DNA of 64,000 nucleotides from Roridomyces roridus (Eukaryota > Basidiomycota > Agaricomycetes > Agaricales > Mycenaceae): NCBI GenBank assembly GCA_029378245.1, contig JARKIF010000003.1:930001-994000 (forward strand), read 5' to 3'. This document shows, piece by piece, positions 11,301-23,661 of this stretch. Numbering within the stretch: position 1 is the stretch's first letter; every line of letters starts with the position of its first letter. A model generated the notes under the pieces. That model was given only the letters and a program-made list of their open reading frames with translations, did not search any database and had not been told where the DNA came from. The translations under genes were made by a program, and so were the position numbers.

Positions 11301-12125
11301 TACTGATACCTGTATCAATGGGTTCAACACCGTGCAAAGATCAAGGCACTGATTGAACAACTGTCGATGTGGCGATGATGGATGCCCACTGGATGCCGTC
11401 GGCTTTCGGTGGATTCCGTTATGCTCATCTGTCTTTCAAGAGCTTTGATGGGCTTGAATCTGATTCAATGCGAAGGTATTTTGATGGTATTCGATGTTGA
11501 AAAGTCAATGGCAAATTGAAAAGAAGGTTCAGCTTGTGGAAGCCTGAGAGTTCTAGGATTTCCGCTGGAATCCGGTGGAATCCGCTGGCATTTACCTGTG
11601 CATCGAGTCAGGCAATGACTCTGCGCAATTCGAACATTGATGGGTTCGGAAAGTGAACCGTGGCCGAACACCCGACGGAAGAACTCGATCTATTGGATTC
11701 CACTGAGTCCCGCCGGGAGCCAGCGACATCCACTGGAGAGCGGTAATGGGTTGCTAGCCGGCACTGGCTTCTGCCATCATCCACTGCCGATCAGCCGTTT
11801 GACAGCTGCGCGTGTATTACTGGCCCGAACGGGGTGCGGGTGGAGGAAGAGGCCAGCGTCAACGGAGATGCTTTAGCGGGCTTGAGGATGCTTGAGAAGC
11901 AGTATACGGGGTGCTACAAGCATTGGTATAGCGCGCCGGGGCATGGATTGGCGGCGGCGTGTCGGGCGTCGTAGATGGTGGTGGTGTCGTGGCAGGAGAA
12001 GCTTCCCGATTGGGTATAATTGATCCGCCCCTGGTTGTAGACACAGCCTATTAGGTACGCTTCATGTCAACAATTTAAGCTACCTACTGGGTCCCGAAGG
12101 TACGCGAACGTAGCTTCCTTAGGTG
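8387..12125. mobile_element. 3.7-kb DNA transposon with long terminal inverted repeats
   Basis: The left end, 8387 onward (CACCTAAGGAAGCTACG), and the reverse complement of the right end at 12125 share CACCTAAGGAAGCTACG and go on matching for at least 150 bases at roughly 80%: both hold GGTAGCTTAAA, GTTGACA, GAAGC and GGATCAATTAT blocks. The flanks are CCGACGTA (8379-8386) on the left and CCGACG plus CA on the right, reading across the later hAT insertion. That is an imperfect 8-bp target duplication (7 of 8), which would fit a hAT-like element. I find no transposase inside; it may be non-autonomous or decayed. Confidence 0.65.
8650..11860. other. Interior of the 3.7-kb element, no recognisable gene
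   Basis: Several open stretches exist (8799-8981 plus, 9146-9379 plus, 10445-10963 minus), but none shows a family I know, and Pro/Ala/Arg-rich composition explains their length. From about 11054 to 11090 there is a segment, GAGTAATATACCCGCCGCTGG..., that recurs at 32241-32277 beside the large palindrome. Around 11090-11720 short words such as CCGCTGG and CCGGTGG recur many times; cause unknown. Confidence 0.35.
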
Positions 12126-12131
12126 CCGACG

Positions 12132-15100
12132 TAGTGTTGCCGCGGCTCGGCTCCGGTTGGCTCCGGCTCCGCTCCCGATGGCTTCGGAGCCATCAGTGCC
12201 TAAGCCGAGCCAAGCCGTTTTTTGATGGCTGGCTCAAGCGGCTTCAGCTCAAAGCCGGCTCGAGCCATGGCTCAGCAGCAATTCTGCTCAACACACGTTC
12301 ATCCACGCTCTATGGCTCCTTCCCACCTCACTACTGCGTCCTGGTACCTCGACATCAGCGTCCAGAACGCTCTGGGGCCTGCGTGCCACGTCACGACCGT
12401 ATCCGGCCACATTCGACCTCTCTGACCGACTACCGCAATACCAGTACTTGCAATAGGCCCATGGGAACCTCCCCTCGACTTGAAGGCTCTGGTGTCCCAT
12501 CGAGAGAGTTTGTGGCTCCCACGGAGGCAATCGTGCGTCAGGCTGCTCTGCACCTTTATGTCTACTAACGAGTCCTTTGTCCGCTAGGCCGCTACACCGT
12601 ATAACTACTCGTAGCACAGGCCCGATAATGCGACCACCATCTCCTGGTCGTCGCCTGCTCTCTGATGCATGGCGTGCATACACATTCGGGCGGTGGGCTG
12701 TGGCTCCATCGTCTTGATGTCCCTGCCACACACGGCCGCAGGGCGCATGCATGACGGTGTCTCGATGCACTGTAGCTCGTTTTTTATGAACCACGCTCCA
12801 GTATTCGGCGGAATACGTATATGGGATGACGAGATCGTCGTTGCATGTATGTAGTATGCAGCTCAATGACAATATACTTTCTTCTTGTCTTTAATATGCG
12901 TATGGTGCAAGACATTGACTATTCAGAATCGTAGACTACCTCGAGCAAGTCCTTAATGTAAGTACTGTAACCCGTCGAATCTTCTGGCACTGCTTGACGA
13001 GCGTCTGCCTCTGCCTCCAACCACGCGAGTTCGTCGTCCCTCGAAGTCCCCGCCGTGAAATCAAGCCCGCGACCCTGCTTGATCGAAAACTTGAGCATCT
13101 GCAGTGCCTCCATCAGATCAGGCGCAATACGACTGCGCCTGACTGTGTCGGTCTCGGCGCCAGAGGAGAAAACACGCTCACACGGGACAGCCGAGCCCTG
13201 GATGGGCAGTATGTCCACGGCAAGCTTGAATATGGTGGGGTATCGCAGTTGGTTCTCCTGGAAACTGGTTAAGTTGTCAAGCAGAGGAAGAATGATTCGG
13301 GCACGAACAGTCCAATAGCGTACAGACCCAAAGGAATACAATGGTTCCCGGAAGTACCCATTCATCTCCTGCTCCAAGCTTTGGCCGTGTGTTGGGTGAA
13401 TTGGCGAGTCCAGGCCAAGAACTTCGTCCGCCCAATTGGACTGTGGTGCCCGAACTGGGGTGTTGGTCCGTTCGTTTCGGTATTTCTTGAGCTGAAGGAA
13501 AAACACTGATAATTCTTCGAGAACGCCTCGTTGACTGGACACACCTCGCGTATGAATAAGTCTTTGGCCCACCGAACACGGTGGGACTGATGCTGCTCGT
13601 ACCAGCGTAATTTGACGGCCGGGTTGATGACTGAAAACAAATCAGTGACAGCGCGAAACGAAGGGCAATGACACGCACGCATGGACAAGGTATACGCCGG
13701 CACGTCCTCGATCCGTTCCTGATACACTTCCAGTTTGTCAATACCGCGTTGCACGACGTATGCGGTCTCCGGATGGTCGCTCTGTTGTTTTTTCCACCTA
13801 GAGATCATGGCCTCGAACGCCGGGAGAGCGAGTCCAAGGGTGGGTGCCTTCTCTCCCGAGAGCTTCTGTTGGAAGGCATGAGGCACCTGGCCGGCGATCG
13901 CTTGATGAGTAGACAAGACAAGAATTAAATAGAGACGTACCGCCAGTATGCGTTTGAAAGCTTCCAACGCCTCCCATTCGACTGGGCTCAGCTTGTATTT
14001 TCGGAGGTCATGGAATTGGGGGTCAGAGAGGAACTTGTCGATAGCCTATAAAACTTGAGAATAGATTCAGGAAATGAAAGAACTAGTACCTCACGGAGAA
14101 GTGTTGCACGGTCGACCATGAGGAGGGTCGATGACCAGTGTGTATCAACGTCCCTCAGCAGCTGAAGATCCTTCTTCTGCAACGCCTTGAGGACCTCGGA
14201 GAAATATTGGCGGCGAAGAGAAGATGCGCGGATCTGTGGAGGGAGACGTCAAAAGTGTTGATGGCAAGGAGAGAACACAGAATGGCTCACCACGCGAACA
14301 GTCGTCCGGATGGTGGCAATAGGGTCACGAGCGATGGCGTCCATGACCGTGCGCGGCTCATCGGCGGGACCTGGAACGAAATCCGCAGCACCTGATGCAG
14401 CAAACTCCATATCGGTGATTGCACTCAATACGGCTTTACACGCAAGATTGACGATGTGCGGAAAGCAGCTAAGAAGATATCAAGGCCAAGCCAGTGAATT
14501 ACCAAATACTAAACGTACCGAATACGCCGTTCGACCTTATTGAACGGAATCTTGCGTCTCAACAGTTCACTCTCAAGACAAGTCATGAATGTATCATTAT
14601 TCGATGCATTGTCCAGGGTGACCCATCCCAACTAAGAGAAGGATCAGAAAACACTTCATTCGGCAATTGTGGAACGCACCTTGGACGATATTCCGATCCG
14701 ATCCAAGATGTGGAGGAAGGCAGTGGCTAGATGCTCCCCATCATGATGGCCCGGTACGCGTAGAAATCCGATCAAGTCCGTCCGAAGCTTCAGTTCGTAC
14801 TGAGGACCAGCAGGTGTATCAACGAGTTTGGATTCGAGCCAATGAGCAGTGAGTGCCATGAACGGGGTCTTCTTTTTATCCGACCAGAGATCCATCGTTG
14901 TCGATATTTTGCCGATGGCATTCTACTTCATTGTCAGCGCGCAACTCACACACAAGATGGAAGTCCTTACCTCCATCTCAGACTCGAGATGAGTGACGTG
15001 CTCATCCCAGACTTCGATGACACGTTTGCGTATCTTGGTCCTATGGGGAATGTCCGAGTCGTTGAGCTCGGAACGCAGCATCAGGAAAATGTTGCGGAGG

Positions 15101-17380
15101 TGTTGATTTTCGACGACGTTGATTGACTGCGGACAGTTCAAGGCGGTGATGCGAGAAGAAGAATCAGACCAACCTGATCGTCCGCAACGATCCACTCGAC
15201 AATGGCGTCGACGAACCCCTCTTTTGAGAACTGAGGCCTGGCCTTACCCGGCTCCGAAGAAGACGCGTTGTTGGGTCGAGAGCCTTTGCTTGCGCGATAC
15301 TCGTTAGCGCGTTCATTGGCGTCCTTGCCTTGGATGGGGATTCCCCTCTTGTCGCAGTTGTCAACCCATTCGGCGAGGTGGTGTTCGTACAAATGGCGGC
15401 GCAGAATGCCGGTGCTGGTGGTGCTGGAGAACTTGGTCGTCCCTGCGTCTGGATCGGCTCGATGGTAGGCCCTAAGCGCTGCATGAGATATTTGGATGAA
15501 CACATAGTACGGAAAACTCGCACCGGCAGAATTTGCATTCCCGTTTACCCGTGGCTTTAGGATCCTTTGGATCGAAAAACTCCCGCGCATCCGCCGCTCT
15601 ATCGTATTTCTTCTTTTTGGGGCGCGACGGGGATGGTGTATGATGAGGACCAGCACGAGGTGGCGATCCTCTACGCGAACGGTGCTGAGATGGGGTGGCG
15701 ACGGGAGTCGACGAGCGGCTAGTAGGAGAAGACGGAGACTCAGGGATGTTGATGTATTCTTCGTCGTCGTGGGCAAAGCGGACATGCGGACGACCTGCTG
15801 CTCCATCTGCAGTGTTCGTGTCGTTGTCGTCATCGAAGACGTCATGGGGACGACCTAAATACAATCTTCAGTATAGAACAAACCCAAGGGCATAGATACA
15901 CACCATCTGCGACAACCGGGTCGGAGTCAGGAGCAGGAGCGAGTGCGGGTGGATCCTGTGCCGCAGCTGGGGCTTCTTGAGGACCAGGCTCGTTGAGTGG
16001 ATCAGGCTGACGCCGTCTTCTCGGCTGCTTGGGAGGTGGAGTGGGAGGCGAAGGCGGGGTTTTGTCTGCTCGAGCAGGAGCTCGCCGTGCACGCTCACTA
16101 GTACGCGCCGGAGTCTTTGGAGTTTCCGGGGGTGCTAGGTCCATGTTAGATCACAAAAAAATCAAAAAAGAGCAAACGAAAAATACCATTGGCGGGAGTA
16201 GCATTCTTTTTTCGACGAACCATACGCATTGAGGATGATGGGGGCTCGAAATAGTGGGCACGGTCTCAATACTTATCATTTTTGCAGAGCCGAGTGCCGC
16301 AGGGCGCGAGGTCCCAATCTGAAATGAAAAAGTATGTCTCAATAGGTAGCCAAGGGGATGGAAAAGCGTACCTGGCAGTTTCTCGAGAGTCCCTGCGAAT
16401 CCTTGCAAAGAGACTGAAGGTAACGAGAAATACTCAGACCCGAATAATACGGATTCCAGACGACGGTGCTAGATAACTTGAAGGGAGAACGAGCAGGACA
16501 TAAAGTGGGAGCGAGAGTCGATATAAGATTGGTGTGCGGTAGCGACAGGGATCTACATATTGGACCCGGTCGACCCGTGTCGCTGCATCACGATTCACGG
16601 CCGAGTCCCTCGTTGCAATCGGAATTTTTGACGAAGAAGGGACGAAAGGGCATCGTTGTTAGAAGCATTATCAGAAAGCAAGCCGGGCTAAGTATTGCAT
16701 TTGTGAGTAAGGATCAGGTCTTTTCAATTGCAGTCTAAACACACCTGCGACTCGGAGGTCAGAGTACCGCCTAATACACGTGAGTGGGCCGCCGTTTTGT
16801 CGAGATTTTGCCCATGTGCTGTCCCCGGTGGTCAGTGAAGGATGTAATGAAGCCAGGAACGCGCTCGCAAGTTGCAGCCGGGTCGACTGCTGAATCGGAT
16901 GCTGTCTCACTGTTCTTTGATGGTGCAGGGTCTAGATTTTGTGTCAATGGATTCGAGCGATTGGGTTGAATGTATGTGCAAGTGACCTTTATCGGCGGGG
17001 GGGTTGATTGTTTTCGAGGCTGGCATTGGGGCGGCGCAGAACGAGGAAGAGAGCAGGAGCAGTACGAGAGTGTGTCGAATAGGCTTTCATATTGTACCTG
17101 GAGACGACGCCCTGGTCGAGAAGGCCCAATTCAATGCGAATATCGAGTCCCTTGAGGTGCGAGAATGCGGGGGTCCATTGAGGAATGAGGAGGAGGCCAG
17201 TGGGAGAGGGCAACAGCAGAGATCGGAAAAACACAGCCAAGCCGCAGCTAAGCCGAGCTCAAGCCGGCTTGAGCGTGAGCTGAGCCACTTAGAGCCACAT
17301 TAAATTGGCTCAGCTCAGCTCAGCTTAAATTGGCTCGGCTCGTTCGGCTCGCCAAGCTGAGCCGAGCTACGGCAACACTA
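12132..17380. mobile_element. Complete hAT-superfamily DNA transposon
   Basis: The ends are inverted: TAGTGTTGCCGCGGCTCGGC at 12132, and its counterpart ending GAGCTACGGCAACACTA at 17380. The 8-bp flanks are TGCCGACG (12124-12131) and TCCCGACG (17381-17388), 7 of 8 identical, as expected for hAT. Both subterminal regions (12132-12270 and 17230-17380) are dense in the word AGCCGAGC/GCTCGGCT, a possible transposase binding array. The element encodes an apparently complete transposase on the minus strand, so it may be or recently have been autonomous. It landed on the right border of the older 3.7-kb element. Confidence 0.85.
12919..16230 (-). CDS. hAT transposase with BED-type zinc finger
   Basis: About ten exons splice in one frame. 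The start at 16230 gives MRMVRRKKNATPAN, whose basic stretch could be a nuclear localisation signal; an alternative is the ATG at 16144. Next come a Pro/Arg-rich linker, a BED-like finger (CKFC with downstream H residues near 15540-15360), and the hAT core: TTMDLWSD, GWVTLDNASNND carrying the catalytic-type D, RCFPHIVNLAC and DTHWSS. The C-terminal dimerisation domain near 13250-13050 has YPTIFKLAVDILPIQGS followed by the family pattern SAVPCERVFSSG. I see no stop or frameshift in the exons I followed. Stop at 12919. Confidence 0.85.
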
Positions 17381-17411
17381 TCCCGACGCACACAATCGCG
17401 GTGGACTTGGT

Positions 17412-17602
17412 CTACATATCGGGTTTGCATCGCTTGATGTAGAAATGAAACCATGGAGCAACTTCGGGATTCTTAGGGTCCATCATCCCCGCCACGGTGT
17501 CCTCGTCGACGTACCGAAAGTAGTCGATGATGGGGCGATCGTCGTAAATCTGCGAGCCAGGTTGATTCAAGGGGGAAAAACCGGGATAACTCGAGGACTT
17601 AC
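17412..17602 (-). pseudogene. Tail of a DUF4334-family gene (last exon and intron only)
   Basis: The exon 17549-17412 reads IYDDRPIIDYFRYVDEDTVAG, then a short C-terminus with stop at 17412. This pattern is typical of the C-terminal DUF4334 domain. An intron with GT donor at 17602 precedes it, but no upstream exon follows. A second, similar tail is at 31802-31992. It lies beside the hAT element, so transposon activity probably cut the gene. Confidence 0.55.
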
Positions 17603-17732
17603 CACGGCAGCAGACACCACACCATGAAATTCAACCCTGCGCAGCCTTGCGCGTCCCCATTTAGCCATCCCCCTGGCTAGCAGTGGCCTGGATTACAACA
17701 CCACCCCTGGCTACAGCCTTGGTATTTTTACA

Positions 17733-20381
17733 TTATACTTGCGTCTCGAATTCAGCGACGTCGGAGATCACCTTCTCTGTTCTGCGGCCATTTTTAATCC
17801 ACTCTCCCAGCAAGTCCGGACGACCCGTGGGAGGCAGCCCAAGTTTTTTCTTCTTCCCGTTCTTGCCCTTCTCCCAGTCGTGCCCGTCCAACCGCATCGA
17901 CTCGTAGGTCGTTTCGAGGTGAGCCCAGGCACGCAGCGTGAAGTCGAAATCGCGACCCAGATTGACCTCCAAGAGCTTCTCCAGCTCCGGGCCAAACCAT
18001 GCCGGTGCGTCCTCTGGGCATTCCACCACGTCCGCGCCAACGTCCTCTCCGCGCGCTGCCGCCAAGTCGACCGGTGGAGGTGTGGATGCGGGTTCCATGT
18101 CAACGTTGACAGGAGGAGGCGATGCCGACGTCATATCGGGAGGAGGTGGAGGTGGGAGAGGCGTTTGGACAGGAGGCAGCGGCGCAGGCGTCGAATCGGC
18201 AGGAGGAGGAGTTGGGGTTATCTCGGGAAGAGGTGGGAGAAGCGTCTGGACGGGAGGAGGAGAAGCAGACGTCGAATCGGCAGGAGGAGGAGCAGGCATC
18301 TGCTCGGGAGGAGGAGCGGGTGTTTGGACAGGAGGAGGAGGAGCAGTCGTCTGCGTGGGAGGAGGAGTAACAAATGTCTGCTCGGGAGGAGGGGGAGCAG
18401 TCGTCTGCGTGGGAGGAGGAGTAACAAATGTCTGCTCGGGAGGAGGGGGAACAGTCGTCTGCGTGGGAAGAGGAGGAGCAGTCGTCTGAGGAGGAGGAGG
18501 AGCAAGCATCTGCGTGGGAGGAGGGGGAGCAGGCGTCTGCTCGGGAGGTGGCAGAGGCATTTGGACGGGAGGAGGAGGCGTGGATAGCTCCTCCTGCCCA
18601 GCCATCTCGGGACCCGGCATCTCGACATCCCCAACGGACTTGCGGGTAGACCGGCGAGTAGCAGCTTCGCCCGCAACTCTTCTCGGCTTGGGTCTCGCGT
18701 TGTCCGTCTTCGGCGGTGGCGGCGAGAATATGTCCGACCCCCTCATATCCAGCCTCCTCATCAGCTCCGCGTTCCTTCGTTTCGACCATTCGTTCCTCGC
18801 CATTGCTGAGAGGTCGGGCGGGGGCTGCATCTTGATCAACTCTTCTTGTGTCAGCTTGGTGAAGTCCGTGGACTGGGACGCGTTCGTGTCGACGGGCGTG
18901 AGAACGGCTGGCGAGTCCACCTTGCGCTTCTTCTTGACGGGTTTCTTCGCCTTCGCTCGCTTCCGCGTCTCGCCTTCCTCCTCGTCGGATTCAGAGTCAG
19001 AGTCCGAGTCCGAGTCCTCGTCGGAATCAGAGTCCGAGTCCGAGTCATCGTCCTCTTCCTCCTCTGCCGGTGGGATGGGGGAAATCTGGTACTCGGCGGC
19101 CTCAAGTGAGGTGCCAGCAGCGGGAGGTGCCTCCGTAACCGCCAGCGCTGCTTCTGCACGTTGCTCGGCAGCTGAAGATCGGATAAGAATGATGTAATCT
19201 GGAACGAGATGGACGACGTACTGTAGGCTGTATTCAAGTAGTCTTTGAAGAGCTGGGTGACGCCGGACTTGAATCGATCTCCGCCCCAGGCTGGGAACGA
19301 CACGGGTACTGCGTCAAGGTTCTTGCCCACGCTCACACTGCAATCTCGTGTCAGAAAGAAAAGCGCAAGTGTAAGATTTTAACGTCGAGACGACTCACTG
19401 CAGTGTGCCAATTTCACCGCCCCATTTCGGCATAGGTCCTCCCATCTCAACGATGATCTGCCAGCCAGTATACTCCGAAACGCCCTTCATGAGCGCGCCG
19501 ACGAACGACCCAATATTATCGATACATCTAAAACGTCGATGAGAAATTAAAACAGAGTCGAGAGAGGACACAGATACGAACCTCTGACGCGCCTCGGGAG
19601 TCTTGGACGGACCCTCCGCCAGTGCATCCTTGTACACTTTTCTCCTTGCATCCGCATCGTTCTTCGCCTTCGTCCCATAAGCATCGCGCTGCGCCTGCGG
19701 TAGAGCGGCGAACGCCTTGCGCGCCACGTCGTTGCGGAAGGGGGCGGGTGGAGCTCCAGGGGCGAGAGTCTTGAGCTTTTTCCACTTCGCCTCCCAGGCT
19801 ACTGCGATGAGCTTGCGCACATTCTCGAGCTCCTCGTGGTAGTATTCCTGGAACGCTTGGCGAGCCTTGGGTGGTGCATCTAGGCCGGAGAGCTTGCCCA
19901 TAAGCGCAGCATAGGGCGTGTTGGGATCGCTGGCCCTTGTCGCCAGAACCTTGTTGAGCTTGCGGGCTCGATACTTGAGCCACCGCCGGATGCGCTGGAG
20001 GACATCGTGGAATTGAGTAAAGACATAAAAGGAAATGATCGGCATTCTGACCTCATTCAGCTTCTTCACTCGTTTGCGCCGCTTTGCTTCGTCTTCTGGG
20101 CTCAGACTCTCTTGGGGGGGCGGGGCTGCGTTGGGGTCGTACGCGGGGAGGGGCAACTCGGGCTCTTGGTCATCTGCTAGTCGCCAGTCGATCTTGAAAT
20201 GGTACTCGACGCAGACTTGGGTGTGATAGCTGCGTTCAGCACGGTAACCCCTGGCCAGAGCGTCTGCATATCCCGCGATGTGAGGCTCCAGCATTTGGTC
20301 GGCGCGCGCACCCTCCGCCCAGAACTTGCTGTTCTTTCTCTCGCTCTTCGACATCCGCTTCCAAGTCCGTTTCTTGGCCAT
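17733..20381 (-). CDS. Large hypothetical protein with Pro/Thr-rich repeats and an acidic Ser/Asp run
   Basis: Start ATG at 20381, MAKKRTWKRMSKSE; stop at 17733. Exons join through several introns; one removes VRMPIIS...DVLQ and gives KKLNE-RIRRWLKYRARKLNK. The N-terminal half resembles a protein type that is common and often duplicated in Agaricomycetes (a short YHFKIDWRL...D-D-EP-LP-YDP segment, then RIRRW); function unknown. The middle has a run of Ser/Asp/Glu (about 19060-18985) followed by lysine-rich KKPVKKKRK, a likely nuclear signal. After it comes a long Pro-rich region (about 18590-18100) in which an 18-residue unit, EQTFVTPPPTQTTAPPPP, occurs twice in tandem (54-bp DNA repeat near 18360-18480). 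The C-terminus (WFGPELEKLL...) is globular-looking. Confidence 0.6.
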
Positions 20382-20588
20382 GTTTCTTCTATGTTGATGG
20401 TCAGTAATATTTCCAATGAGGGGACTCGACGACGGGAAGTGCTTACTAGGGTCGATTGAGCACAAGGTCTGACGGGTTGGTGTATGAGGGTCGGGAAGGC
20501 AAGCGCGAAATCAAATCATCAACACAATCCGACGCGTATCGACCCACTCCCTCGCAAACAAGCAAAGAGCCGTTTCTCCATAAGCACC

Positions 20589-21182
20589 ATGGCTGCCGAG
20601 GTGAGCATCTCGCTCCCAGTCTGCTCACATATCTGATCCCACTGAAGCAGAACCTTGAACGTGTGGGTCTCCTGTACCCCGCCTATCTCTCTGGCGCCCG
20701 TGTTCTCGTTCCCCTCGGTCTTCATCCGGGACCTCCCACCTTTACCAACAACCCCGAGCTTCTTTCGCTCCAGGGTTTTTTCGACCCCAACCCAGCTCAG
20801 TGTGACCGCTGCAAGAAACCGTTTTTCAGCCACTCTGCACTCCCCGGCGTCGGCTTCACTCTCTTCAAGGCCTGTCCACATGGTGCGGGGCCCGACTTTC
20901 CCGACCTTTATCCCAACAAGGCCGTCGCTACGCTGCTCGGCCCGACCAAGAAGCACCAGACTTGTCTTGGCTCGGTGCTGGTGATCAAGCATGCTCATGT
21001 GGCCGGCGCCGATACCCGTGATATGCCCCTTCTCGACGTGCTAGAGTCGGATATTCCGCGCCTCAACAAGCTGGTAGTCCGGTACATTCAATTCCTTGCT
21101 TTCCAGTCCCCACTCTAACTCCCACTCTTTCTCTCGTAGCTGTGTACTTGAACTGTATTCTTCTCAAAATCGTAGCGAATGA
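20589..21182 (+). CDS. Hypothetical cysteine-containing protein
   Basis: The start context CACCATGGCTGCC at 20589 is good. The first exon gives MAAE, an intron runs from GTGAGC to GAAGCAG, and the second exon reads NLERVGLLYPAYL and continues open for about 145 residues. A pair QCDRCKKPFF may bind metal. A short third exon (CVLELYSSQ) ends at 21182. I do not recognise the family; the conserved look of the frame and clean splice sites support a real gene. Confidence 0.55.
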
Positions 21183-21283
21183 ATGTTTTTCCCTGTCCAT
21201 TGCTGCCGACACGCAATCACATGAACGACTTGATTCCACGCGACCTCGTTTCGCTTTGCTCATCCTTCCTCTTGCTGCTAACC

Positions 21284-22375
21284 ATGCCTCACAGACCCAT
21301 CGACCCTGCGGATGAAATCGAGCAGATCCTCGCCGCCCTCACTCTCCAGGAGCGCGAGGAACAGCGGCAAGCCACAGGCAAGTCAATCCACTGCCGCCCT
21401 TATCTCAGATAACAAATCCGCACTCAGTTGCCGCTGCACCGCTAATTGGTGGGCGACCTGCACACTCTCACCCCTTCGTGCTTTCCACACCATCCCCCCC
21501 CCCTACCATTCCCCAGCGCTCCTCGTCCTCAGCCTCGCCTGCGACCAGTGCCCTGCCGCCATACTCCGCCATCATCAGCGCCGACGCCGATCCGACACCC
21601 GCACAGACGCCACCCGCTTACAGAAACCGCACCTTCTATCAGTACACGCGGGACCGCCACAGTCAACCTCGTTTGACTCCCGACTGGTAAATCATGCATG
21701 TCAATTTTCTGTCTATGACGGCTTATTTCCCGCCAGGGCACAAGCAGCTTCCGCCGTGTATTCAGGCCATGGGGGCTCTGCGCGTGCCCTCCACTCGCGC
21801 AACAGGGGGCGCAGCAGACCAGCTCTGTATGTCGTGTTTCGAGGTCGCGACGTTGGCCTAAAGGACACATGGTGCGTCCTTCTTCTCTACTGCTCAAATG
21901 TTCATTGATCGTTCGCTAGGGCGGAGGTAAAACAGGCAACTGACCACTTCCGATTTGCGCTCTATCAGGGCTTCGATTCGCGATCTGTCGCCGCCGCTAC
22001 CTTCCAGTACGCGCAGACCCATGGCTGGGTTTCCACCGTCGACGACCCGACAGCTGGCAGACCTGTGGCCCGCGGTCTTGTCCCGCTTCCCCTTACGCCG
22101 AGCACTACCGCCACGCCACCTCCCTTCCTCTCACCCCGTGAAGCTGGAGGCCAGTGGTACCTTGTGTACAATGGCATCCACCCGGGGATTTTCCCCAATT
22201 AGTATGTGCTCTATCCACGGGTCGTTCTTCCATCCCTCACACCCTCTACAGCCTCGAGTGTGCTCTCAATGTCCTGGGCCTCAATCGTAACTACTTTGAG
22301 CAAGTAGACACCTTTGCCGAGGCACAGGCGAAGTTTGCGGCGGCGGAGCAGCGCGGAGACGTGGTATCTCGATAG
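21284..22375 (+). CDS. Protein with two viroplasmin / RNase H1 N-terminal-like domains
   Basis: The start at 21284 reads MPHRPIDPADEIEQILAAL. After Pro-rich, less certain exons (21400-21770), a first domain reads ALYVVFRGRDVGLKDTW, intron, AEVKQATDHF...LYQGF, and a second reads WYLVYNGIHPGIFPNY, intron, LECALNVLGL...VDTFAEAQAKF. Both match the pattern of the caulimovirus viroplasmin/RNase H1 hybrid-binding domain: aromatic-V-V-x-x-G-R-x-x-G, W, then F/Y-x-G-F. Double-domain proteins without an RNase H catalytic part are common in Agaricomycetes. A role in binding RNA-DNA hybrids is only inferred. Stop at 22375. Confidence 0.6.
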
Positions 22376-22497
22376 ATGGTTTTTTTTTGTTCGTAAAATC
22401 AATGTACTTTGTTCGCGCTGCATTCTTGCCTTCGGAGTGGGAGTACAAGAGCTTGGAGACGGAACGACTCGGACATGAATTGATCGCAAACGACTAA

Positions 22498-23120
22498 TTA
22501 GTTCTGGGCTAATTGGGAAGAATTGGCTGCGTCGTCGTCGTGCCACCGACGCCTGAGCTCTGCCTCATAGAGGCGCCACTCCTCGTCCTCAGCCGCTACC
22601 CGCCGCTGTACTTCCAGCTTCGCACAGCGCTCCGACCATGCGACATGTCCGTGCTTCTTTTCGAAAGCACTGTATGAGAGATCAGTCAATGCGAGGACGG
22701 ATAGGAGAGTAGCGAGGACGTACTCCATGCGACGGATTCGCTGGCGGTGTGCAAGAGCCGAGGAGTGGCTAGTTGGGCAACCGTAATGAGAATAACACCT
22801 ACTGCGTCTGTGCTGTGAGACATACCTTTGGCGGTATTTCCGACTGGACTCGCACTCGCGCGCCCGCTGCTTCTCTAGGTCGACAGGGTTGTCCTTTCTT
22901 TTCTCCCTGAGCCTTCCGAGAATCAGATATGTGAATGGTAGAGCGCGAGGGCATGACTCACCGCCGCATGCGCTCGCGAGCCTTTTCCCGCAGTTCCTCG
23001 GCGTTCCTGCACGTCGTAAGCAAGGGGAGTGTTGCGAGAAGTATCCCATAGCTCACGCTTCTCGATATTTGGCGGATGCGACTCGCCGGGACAGCATAGT
23101 ACTCGCGGGTCTCCCGACCC
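22498..23120 (-). CDS. Basic coiled-coil-like protein of unknown function
   Basis: Exons join as ...RNAEELREKARERMRR, LREKRKDNPVDLEKQR...SRKYRQ, HSSALAHRQRIRRM and FEKKHGHVAWSERC... through three introns with clear GT/AG borders (about 22965-22919, 22830-22773, 22723-22670). The arginine-rich helical repeats followed by F-x-x-K-H-G are common in small agaric proteins of unknown role. The first exon is uncertain, so the start coordinate is approximate. Stop at 22498, residues AANSSQLAQN. Confidence 0.45.
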
Positions 23121-23661
23121 CTGTTTTGCTCTTCTTGACCATTCAACGAGCTGGAGTGGGTGAGATACCCAGGAAGCGGTGGGATATGGAAGACAGACCA
23201 GCCGGGATGGTGAATGGATCGAATTTGAGGCAATGAGAGGCAGTTGTGCAATGGAGGTGGTGGTCGAATGCAAGCGTTCCGAGCAAATATCACTAAAGTC
23301 CATGCCCAGAATGCCGCACACAAATTCTGCTGCCTCACATTATTCTTAAATATCGGAAAAAAAGTATAACATGCATTGAACCTCTGGGAATACGATTCTG
23401 ATTTTTCCTGAATTTTGGAGGGACGATTGGCAACGAAACGAAGCCGTCTAATGCAAAATTTGAGTGAGCATCAGTTCGCGATAAAGCCGTCGTCAGTTCG
23501 CGATGCTCTATAGACTGCCCTCCGCACGCATTGTAGCGTTGGAATCCGAGGTTTTCGGGTGCCCATTGGAAGTTTGAACCAGGGTCTCCTCGCCCGCTAG
23601 CCTCACTCAAAAAATATGGGTGGAGAACGCAAAATGAGTCCATTGACACTACAGAAGCACA

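Noticed and set aside
12132..12270. Coding region in the AGCCGAGC-rich stretch.
   Set aside because: The word repeats in both orientations at both hAT ends, which fits subterminal binding repeats and not a gene.
17739..18587. Arg/Gly-rich 282-codon plus-strand ORF.
   Set aside because: It is the reverse side of the Pro/Thr repeat tract of the minus-strand gene.
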